Below are positions 58,210 to 64,000 of a stretch of DNA of 64,000 bases, piece by piece. The DNA lies in NCBI RefSeq assembly GCF_024266585.1, contig NZ_CP100647.1, positions 1,903,001-1,967,000 of the forward strand. Direction: 5' to 3'. The stretch comes from Xanthomonas sacchari. Its GTDB lineage: Bacteria; Pseudomonadota; Gammaproteobacteria; Xanthomonadales; Xanthomonadaceae. The notes below the pieces were generated by a model. That model ran no database searches. It saw nothing but the letters and a program-made list of their open reading frames with translations, and was not told the DNA's origin. The translations under genes and the position numbers were made by a program. The first letter of the stretch is position 1, and the number at the start of each line of letters is the position of its first letter.

Positions 58210-58818
58210 ATGGACTGGTGCACGCTGCCCGCGCGGGTGATTCCCGCCAACGCGTATCGCCGCGAACGCTGGCGCAACGGCCTGGGCTGGACCCGGGAGA
58301 TCCTGCGCTTGCCGGCCGCTGGCGAGGATTGGCTGATGCGCCTGTCCATCGCCGAGATCGAGCAGGACGCCGTCTTCTCCGCCTTCCCTGGTATCGACCG
58401 CGAACTGGTCCTGCTGCGCGGCAACGGCGTGCGCCTGCGTTTCGACGACGGCGAGGAGCAGGTGCTGCAGGAGCCTTGCGCGCGCCTGCGCTTTGCCGGC
58501 GAGCGGCCGCTGCGCGGCGAGTTGCTGGACGGGCCGACCCACGATTTCAACCTCATGTGGCGACGCGACCGGCTGCGCACGCAACTGCTGCACCGGCCGC
58601 TGGTCGGGCCGATGCTGTTCTTCGCCGAACCCGGCGTCGCCTGGGCCGTTCATCTTCTGGCAGGGCAAGCGCAGTTCGATGCGGCCAGCGGACTGCCGCC
58701 ATTGGCGGCTGGCGACAGTGCCTGGCTGTCCGCCGACGCCAGGCGCCGCTTTGCTTTGAGCGGGGGTGGAGCGCTGCTGGCGATGCGCATCGAGGCCGTG
58801 CCGACGCCCGCGGACTGA
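58210..58818 (+). CDS. hutD: HutD family protein
   Basis: This 202-residue protein contains WRNGLGWTREIL near the start, SIAEIEQDAVFSAFPGIDRE and FDAASGLPPLAAGDSAWLS, the pattern of the HutD cupin-like family. HutD is linked to histidine-utilisation operons and thought to modulate them, but no other hut gene is near. The downstream ATG 58210 was preferred to the open frame reaching 58084, which runs through the terminator. Confidence 0.85.
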   Translation: MDWCTLPARVIPANAYRRERWRNGLGWTREILRLPAAGEDWLMRLSIAEIEQDAVFSAFPGIDRELVLLRGNGVRLRFDDGEEQVLQEPCARLRFAGERPLRGELLDGPTHDFNLMWRRDRLRTQLLHRPLVGPMLFFAEPGVAWAVHLLAGQAQFDAASGLPPLAAGDSAWLSADARRRFALSGGGALLAMRIEAVPTPAD

Positions 58819-58914
58819 GCCTGCGCGCCCACGCGCGCGGGTCTTGCGGCGTCGGCGCCGACCGCGTCCAATGCGCGAACGCGGCCACCCGGGCCGGACA
58901 GCGGAAGCCGACAG

Positions 58915-59643
58915 GTGCTCTCGGACAACAGGTGGTTGGCGAAAATCCTGGTAGCGGACGCGGACCCGGCCTTGCGCGACCGGATCCGCGATTACCTGGC
59001 CTGCTTCAACCTGCAGGCGCACGACGCCGACAGTGCGCCGCACCTGCAGGCGCAACTGGCGGCCGGGCATTACGACGCGGTGGTGCTCGATGCCGGCCTC
59101 GATGGCGCCGAGGGCCTGCGCCTGTGCCGGCACCTGCGCGATCGCGGCGACATCGCCATCGTGATGATGGCCGATCGCGCCGAGCCGGTGGATCGGGTGA
59201 TCGGGCTCGACCTGGGCGCGGACGACTTCCTGGTGCGGCCGCCCGACCTGCGCGAACTGGTGGCGCGGCTCAACGCGGTGTTGCGCCGGGTGCGGGCGCC
59301 GCAGCCGCCGCCGGCGGCGCATGGCGGCTGGCAGGTCGACGCCGCGCGTCACCAGGCGGTGGCGCCGGACGGGCGGACCATTCCGCTGTCGCCCGGCGAA
59401 CTGCGGCTGATGGCGGTGTTCCTCGAACAGCCCGGCGAGGTGCTTACCCGCGAGACCTTGCGTGCCGCGCTGGGCGACGGCGAGACCAGCGCGTCGGCGG
59501 GCAGCCGCGGCATCGATCTGCAGGTGTCGCGGCTGCGCCAGAAGCTCGGCGACGATCCGCTGGTGCCGCAATGGATCCGTACGGTGCGCGGCAAAGGGTA
59601 TGTGTTCGAACTGCAGCGCATGGGATTGCCGGCCACGCGCTGA
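58915..59643 (+). CDS. Atypical OmpR/PhoB-type response regulator
   Basis: This 242-residue protein starts with GTG. Its receiver has the phospho-acceptor Asp59 (VVLDAGLDG) and one of the two acidic-pocket residues (Asp15). The second acid is Ala16, the switch Ser/Thr is Ala86, and the conserved Lys is Arg108 (LVRPPD). The C-terminal winged helix (about residues 145-240) has DLQVSRLRQKLGDDP and VRGKGYVFEL and should bind DNA. No histidine kinase is adjacent. The receiver is probably phosphorylation-independent or non-standard. Confidence 0.82.
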   Translation: MLSDNRWLAKILVADADPALRDRIRDYLACFNLQAHDADSAPHLQAQLAAGHYDAVVLDAGLDGAEGLRLCRHLRDRGDIAIVMMADRAEPVDRVIGLDLGADDFLVRPPDLRELVARLNAVLRRVRAPQPPPAAHGGWQVDAARHQAVAPDGRTIPLSPGELRLMAVFLEQPGEVLTRETLRAALGDGETSASAGSRGIDLQVSRLRQKLGDDPLVPQWIRTVRGKGYVFELQRMGLPATR

Positions 59644-59740
59644 GGTGCGATGGCGCGATGCGCCTGCACTGTCTGTCGCGGCTGAAGGGTTCTTCTGATC
59701 GCCTGCTTCCGTCCCACTCGCGCCGGATGCCGCTTTCCCT

Positions 59741-59804
59741 GTGGGAGCGGCTTCAGCCGCGGGGCGCTCCCGGTCAAGCCCGTCTCGGCTCAAGCCGCCC
59801 CTAC
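59741..59804. repeat. SMAG/REP-like inverted pair (diverged)
   Basis: GTGGGAGCGGCTTCAGCCGC at 59741-59760 and a diverged inverted copy TCTCGGCTCAAGCCGCCCCT at 59783-59802, with CTCAAG where the others have CTGAAG. Confidence 0.7.
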
Positions 59805-60021
59805 ACGACATGTCCCGGCGTTGTCAGGGGTGCCCTGAAATGGCTCCTGCACCCGCATGGTGGCGCGGGAATGTCCGGCGCCGTGTGGGCCTTCTGCCGA
59901 GCGTCCTGGCGCGTGCCGGTCGCGCGTGATTCAAATGGGGCGTGGACGAGGCAGTGCCCGACCAGGCGCCGCCTGCTGGGGACCCCTGACAAATTGCGTT
60001 CGCCATGCATGACGCTGTCAC

Positions 60022-60050
60022 GTAGGAGCGGCTTCAGCTTCAGCCGCGAC
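60022..60050 (+). repeat. SMAG-like element with duplicated loop
   Basis: GTAGGAGCGGCTTCAGCTTC then AGCCGCGAC: the 6-base word CTTCAG is duplicated, which enlarges the hairpin loop. Confidence 0.7.
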
Positions 60051-60202
60051 AGCCTTGCCGGGAACGCCTGGTCGAGGCTGCTGATCCCACAATGGGGACA
60101 ACAGCCTGCTCCGCGTGCGCCTCTTGCCGTTACTCGAGACACCCTGCTGTCGCCCTGGTCCGTTCGCGCTTCCCGGCGTGCAGCTGCAATGCCAGGCTCG
60201 CT

Positions 60203-60234
60203 TGCAGGTGTGCAGGTGTGCAGGTGTGCAGGTG
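60203..60234 (+). repeat. Tandem 8-bp repeat TGCAGGTG x4
   Basis: Four perfect copies of TGCAGGTG (32 bases), continuing as CAGGCG. This is the only short tandem array in the window and may vary in copy number. Confidence 0.8.
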
Positions 60235-60480
60235 CAGGCGCGGGGAAGCGGGGGAGCGGGGCGCACGCTGCAGCCTTGCGGACGACGTCATCGTAGTGGT
60301 CGCGCTTGCCTGCCTTTGCAGGCGTCCGGTCTCGCGCCGAGTCCGGGCCTGGCCGCTTCTTGCCCATGCCGCCGGCGGGCAGCGGCGGTTCGGCCGCGGC
60401 GTCCTCCCCAAGCCCGCGCGCGCCTCGCCCGTTGCGCTGCTGGTCTGCGCCACCGCGGAATCCGGAGCAGCGTGCCGCGC

Positions 60481-61464
60481 TCAGGCGTCCGCCAACGCCG
60501 CGAAGGCGCTGCTGTGCCGTTCCTGCATGCCGCCGCCGTGGCGCAGCACGAAGCGCACCGCCAGCGATTCGCGCTCGGCGCAGGCCAGCCCGGCGTCGAC
60601 GCCAAGCACGCCGAGCGCGGTGGCCCAGGCATCGGCGCGCATGGTGTCGGCGGCCGCCACGGTGACCGCGGCCAGCGTCGCCGCGATCGGCTGGCCGCTG
60701 CGTGGATCCAGCAGGTGGCCGTAGCGCCGGCCGTCCTGGTCGAAGTGGTGCCAGCGGTCGCCGGAGGTCGCCACCGCGAGGCCGTCGACTGCGAGCGCGC
60801 GCGGCGCTGCATCGGCAGGCACCTGCGCTTCCGGAGTTGCCTCGATCAGCACCCGCCACGCGTGCCCGTCCGGCTTGCGACCGTAGCCATACAGATCGCC
60901 GCCGACCTCCACCAGCGCGCTCTCCACGCCGTGCGCGCGTAGCGCCGCCACCGCCAGGTCGACGCCGTAGCCCTTGGCGATCGCCGACAGATCCAGGCGC
61001 AAGCCGCCGGGCTGCGGCCAGCGGCCGGCGCCGTCGACGCGCAGCCGGCGCCAGTCGCCGGCGGCGCGGGCCCGTTGCAGTGCGACCGCGTCGGGCACGC
61101 GCTGCGGTCCGGCCTCGGCGCCGAACCCCCACAGGCCGACCACGGCGCCAATGCTGGGGTCGAAGGCGCCGCCGCTGCGCTGCGCCACTTCCAACGCACA
61201 GCGCAGCACCGTGTCCAGCGCGGCGGGCAACGCGTGCCAGGTGCCGGCGTCGGCCCGGTTGTAGCGGCTCAGGTCCGACTGCGCATCCCAGGTGCTCATC
61301 TGCGCGACGACCAGATCGAGCTGGGCCTGGATCGCATCCCGCAGCGCCGGCAGGTCGTGGTCGCGCCGCGGCACCAGCTTGGCGCTCCAGCGCGTGCCCA
61401 TGCTGTGGCCTTGCAGCGTGGCGATGCCGCCGCTGGACGCGCGCCCGGTGGCGAGGTGGGTCAT
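60481..61464 (-). CDS. apbE: FAD:protein FMN transferase (ApbE)
   Basis: This 327-residue enzyme links FMN covalently to a Thr/Ser of target proteins such as NQR/RNF-type or DUF2271/PepSY proteins. Its family blocks are QGHSMGTRWSAKLV, LDLSAIAKGYGVDLAVAALR, ALVEVGGDLYGYGRKPDG and ADAWATALGVLG. No signal peptide or lipobox is visible, so it may be cytosolic, unlike some relatives. It is downstream of the PiuC-type gene; the likely target lies outside the window. Confidence 0.93.
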   Translation of the reverse strand: MTHLATGRASSGGIATLQGHSMGTRWSAKLVPRRDHDLPALRDAIQAQLDLVVAQMSTWDAQSDLSRYNRADAGTWHALPAALDTVLRCALEVAQRSGGAFDPSIGAVVGLWGFGAEAGPQRVPDAVALQRARAAGDWRRLRVDGAGRWPQPGGLRLDLSAIAKGYGVDLAVAALRAHGVESALVEVGGDLYGYGRKPDGHAWRVLIEATPEAQVPADAAPRALAVDGLAVATSGDRWHHFDQDGRRYGHLLDPRSGQPIAATLAAVTVAAADTMRADAWATALGVLGVDAGLACAERESLAVRFVLRHGGGMQERHSSAFAALADA

Positions 61465-61543
61465 GCGTCGACCTGGCGCCGCGGTGCCGCGACACCGCCG
61501 GAGCGTCCGGCCCTGCCGCTGGGGACCGCGTCGCCGCGCACGC

Positions 61544-62236
61544 TCAGGTCTCCGACCAGTCGCGCAGCAGGTTGTGGTAGACGTTGGTCAGGCGCAGCAG
61601 CGCCGCCGCGTCGGCGCCGCTGGCGGTCAGCGCCTGGATCGCGGTGTCCAGGTCGAACAGGGTCTGCCGCCGGGCGGCATCGCGCACCAGGCTCTGCACC
61701 CAGAAGAACGAAGCCAGCCGCGCACCGCGGGTCACCGGCGCCACCCGGTGCAGGCTGCTGGACGGATACAGGATCAGGTCGCCCGCCGGCAACTTGACCT
61801 CGTGCTCGCCGTAGGTGTCGTGGATCAGCAACTCGCCGCCGTCGTACTCCTCCGGCGCGCTCAGGAACAGGGTGCAGGACAGGTCGCTGCGCACGGTCAG
61901 CGCCGGTTGCGCGGCCGTGGCCGCCTGGGTCATCACCGCGCCATCGACGTGCAGGCCGTAGCTGCCGCCGCCGGCGTAGCGGTTGAAGCGGGGCGGGATG
62001 GTGCGCAGCGGCAGCGCCGCGGCGAAGTACAGCGGGCTGCGCGCCAGCGCGCTCAGCACCGCCTGGCCGAGTTCCTGCTTCAGCGCGGACGCGTCGGCCA
62101 GTTGCAGGTTGCGCTTGACCTGCGCGCCTTGCGCGCCGACGGTCTCGCGGCCGTCCACCCAGTCGGCCGAGGCCAGCGCCTGGCGGAACTGCGCGACCTC
62201 ATCGGCCGTGAGGATGTCGGGAATGTGCAGCAGCAT
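61544..62236 (-). CDS. piuC: Fe(II)-dependent PKHD-type dioxygenase (PiuC-like)
   Basis: This 230-residue oxygenase has the iron-binding triad His96-x-Asp98 (YGLHVDGA) and His163 (SSLHRVAPV) and Arg173 for 2-oxoglutarate, with N-terminal [13 protein letters not shown]. PiuC/YbiX proteins are encoded beside catecholate TonB receptors and act in iron assimilation; the substrate is unknown. It is 63 bases after the receptor gene. Confidence 0.92.
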   Translation of the reverse strand: MLLHIPDILTADEVAQFRQALASADWVDGRETVGAQGAQVKRNLQLADASALKQELGQAVLSALARSPLYFAAALPLRTIPPRFNRYAGGGSYGLHVDGAVMTQAATAAQPALTVRSDLSCTLFLSAPEEYDGGELLIHDTYGEHEVKLPAGDLILYPSSSLHRVAPVTRGARLASFFWVQSLVRDAARRQTLFDLDTAIQALTASGADAAALLRLTNVYHNLLRDWSET

Positions 62237-62299
62237 GGTGCGCTCCGGCGGTGGACGCCCAGGATAGAGCGTCCACCGCGCATTGGCAGAGGCGACCGG

Positions 62300-64000
62300 T
62301 CAGAACCGGACTTCGGCGGTCAGCAGCACCGAGCGCGGCGCGCCGGGCGTGTAGCGGAAGCCGCTCTTGTTGATGGCGGAGACGTAATCCTTGTCGAACA
62401 GGTTGTAGGCGTTCAGACGCAGCGCCACATGGTCGTTGACCGGGTAGCTCAGCACCGCGTCCCACACCGTGTACGACTTCACGAACGCCGGGGTGCCGAC
62501 CGCGCCGTCGCGGCCGCGCTTCATCTCGCCCGAATAGCGCACGCCACCGCCGATGGTCAGCCCGAACGGCAGGGTGTAGGTGCTCCAGGCGGTGAACGCG
62601 CTGTCCGGGGTGTAGGCCAGGTCCTGGCTGCCGTCCTGCGAGACCGTGGTGCCTTGCCGCACCCGCGCATCCAGCTTGGTGTAGCCGCTGGACAGCGACC
62701 AGCGCTCGGTCAGCTTGCCGACCGCCGACAGTTCGATGCCCTGCACGCGCTTCTCGCCGCTCTGGTAGTACAGCCCGTCGCTGCCCTGCACGATCTCGTT
62801 GTTCACGTCGGTGCGGAACAGCGCCAGGGTCGCGAACAGCGCATCGTCGAGGAAGTTCCACTTCGTGCCGACCTCGGCGGTCCTGGCCTTCTGCGGATCG
62901 AAACGCGGGTTGTTGGCGTTGTTGGCCGACGCGCTCAGTTCCAGCGTGCTGCCGCCGGGCGGCTGCTGCGAGGTGGCGAAGTTGGCGTAGACGCTGACGT
63001 CCTCGTTGGCCTTGTAGACCGCGCCGAGTTTCCAGCTGAACAGCGTGTCGGCGATGTCGGTGTCCAGGCCGACCACGGTGGTGCAGGGCGCGGCGGTGGA
63101 GGTGGCCGAACTGCATACCAGGCTGTCGAAGTCGGTCTTGTAGTGGTCCGCGCGCACCCCGGCGGTGACCAGGAAACTGTCGCCGAACTTCAGCGTGTCG
63201 AAGGCATAGGCCGAGTAGGTGGTGGTGGTGCCGTGGCTGCGCGCGCCGTTGCGTGCGCTGCGTAGCGGCGTGGTGTTCCAGTCCGGCGCGTACAGGTTGG
63301 CCGGATTGGCCGCCAGCCACGCGGCACGGTCGACGAGATTGTGCCCCCAGCTGCGCAGCTCCTCGCGCGAGACTTCCACGCCGGTGCTGAGGTTGTGCCG
63401 CACCGCGCCGGTGGCGAAGTCCACGCGCAGGTTCAACTGGTCGGCGAGCAGGGTGTACTGCTGGTCCTTGAAGGTCGGCAGGCTGCGCGCCACCGTCCAG
63501 GTCGTCGGATCGGCCGGATTCGGCGTGCGCAGGTTGGCGGCGTTGGGCATGAACGCGAACAGCAGGTAATCCTGTTCGTTGCGGCCCCAGCGCGCGGTGT
63601 TGGTCAGCTTGACCGCGTCGGACACGTCGTGTTCGATGCGGAAGGTGGCCATCTTCGCGGTCACGTCGTCGTGGTCGGCGCGGGTGCCGTAGAAGTTGGC
63701 GCTGTCCACGCGTGCGGCGGCGCCGAGCCACGGCCGCGTGGGATCCGGCGAGCTGTAGCCGGGCAGGCCGATGGTCGGCACGCCGCCGTCGGGCACGTTG
63801 TCCTGCTTCACGTACAGCAGGTCGAGCAGGTAGCGCGTGTCGGTGCCCAGGCCGAAGGCCAGCGACGAGGCCAGGCCCCAGCGCTTGTTGGCGACATGGT
63901 CGCGGCCGATGGCGTCGCTGTCCTGGCCCATCGCGTTGATGCGCAGCGCGCTGCTGGCGCCCAGGCTCTGGTTCCAGTCCGCGGTCGCGCGACGCTGGCC
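62300..64000 (-). CDS. TonB-dependent siderophore receptor, C-terminal part
   Basis: The open frame runs past the window end, so the N-terminal signal, TonB box and plug are missing; about 567 residues are visible. The beta-barrel shows alternating amphipathic strands such as YSAYAFDTLKFGDSFLVTAG, VGTKWNFLDDALFATLALF and VKSYTVWDAVLSYPVNDHVA, ending with a terminal strand SVLLTAEVRF (C-terminal Phe). A Fiu/PiuA-type catecholate receptor is inferred from the adjacent piuC and apbE. Confidence 0.9.
   Translation of the reverse strand, partial: GQRRATADWNQSLGASSALRINAMGQDSDAIGRDHVANKRWGLASSLAFGLGTDTRYLLDLLYVKQDNVPDGGVPTIGLPGYSSPDPTRPWLGAAARVDSANFYGTRADHDDVTAKMATFRIEHDVSDAVKLTNTARWGRNEQDYLLFAFMPNAANLRTPNPADPTTWTVARSLPTFKDQQYTLLADQLNLRVDFATGAVRHNLSTGVEVSREELRSWGHNLVDRAAWLAANPANLYAPDWNTTPLRSARNGARSHGTTTTYSAYAFDTLKFGDSFLVTAGVRADHYKTDFDSLVCSSATSTAAPCTTVVGLDTDIADTLFSWKLGAVYKANEDVSVYANFATSQQPPGGSTLELSASANNANNPRFDPQKARTAEVGTKWNFLDDALFATLALFRTDVNNEIVQGSDGLYYQSGEKRVQGIELSAVGKLTERWSLSSGYTKLDARVRQGTTVSQDGSQDLAYTPDSAFTAWSTYTLPFGLTIGGGVRYSGEMKRGRDGAVGTPAFVKSYTVWDAVLSYPVNDHVALRLNAYNLFDKDYVSAINKSGFRYTPGAPRSVLLTAEVRF

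Larger units (their letters stand above)
59644..60480. other. Long gap with SMAG elements and an 8-bp tandem repeat
   Basis: About 840 bases between convergent genes. It holds SMAG-like elements at 59741-59804 and 60022-60050 and a four-copy TGCAGGTG repeat at 60203-60234. No gene is supported. Confidence 0.55.

Overview
The window is GC-rich DNA from a gammaproteobacterium of the Xanthomonadaceae, most probably Xanthomonas. Four things point there. One is the gene order kdsD-kdsC-lptC-lptA-lptB-rpoN-hpf-ptsN-hprK-rapZ-ptsM-ptsH-ptsI. Another is a secreted pectate lyase. The others are the AmgK/MurU cell-wall recycling pair and many intergenic GTAGGAGCGGCTTCAGCCGC hairpins of the REP/SMAG type. 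The species cannot be settled from this window alone.

Layout. 1-4 kb: the end of pilU, a beta-propeller gene translationally coupled to a MASE1-GGDEF cyclase, and a YitT-like membrane protein. 4.4-9.1 kb: a three-gene block of a CXXCH-bearing lipoprotein, a LodA-like quinone-cofactor oxidase and a LodB-like flavoprotein. 9-17 kb: housekeeping genes (DUF72, tag, DUF4153, yqgE, ruvX, pyrB) and an M1 aminopeptidase. 17-24 kb: pectate lyase and two paralogous chemoreceptors with matching FliA-type promoters. 24-32 kb: transporters (APC permease, ArsB-like, MgtE), a lipoprotein esterase and small unknown proteins. 32.3-34.1 kb: an AT-richer insert with a truncated Rhs protein (one-base frameshift, HEGSH metallopeptidase-like tip) and a coupled periplasmic candidate immunity protein.

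34.1-44.5 kb (minus strand): nitrogen/carbohydrate PTS, HPr kinase, RapZ, HPF, sigma-54, LPS transport and Kdo synthesis. 44.5-46.4 kb (plus strand): ibaG, murA and a small EF-hand membrane protein. 46.8-50.3 kb (minus): two DUF3108 proteins, purN, purM. 50.4-53.4 kb (plus): DUF2066, an AI-2E-family permease, hda. 53.6-57.4 kb (minus): murU, amgK, a GlsB/YeaQ-type protein and an M20 peptidase. 57.6-59.6 kb (plus): a ComEA-like protein, HutD and an atypical response regulator. 60.5-64 kb (minus): an iron-uptake cluster with ApbE, a PiuC-type dioxygenase and a TonB-dependent receptor cut by the window edge.

Two families of interspersed repeats occupy most longer gaps. One is the SMAG/REP-like hairpin. 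The other is made of GGGATTGGGGATTC-type words and supplies the last codons of both hda and murU, which converge on a 3-prime remnant of a tRNA resembling initiator tRNA-fMet.

The least described items are the mini-Rhs toxin/immunity pair, the LodA/LodB locus with a heme-c-like lipoprotein, and the degenerate orphan response regulator.
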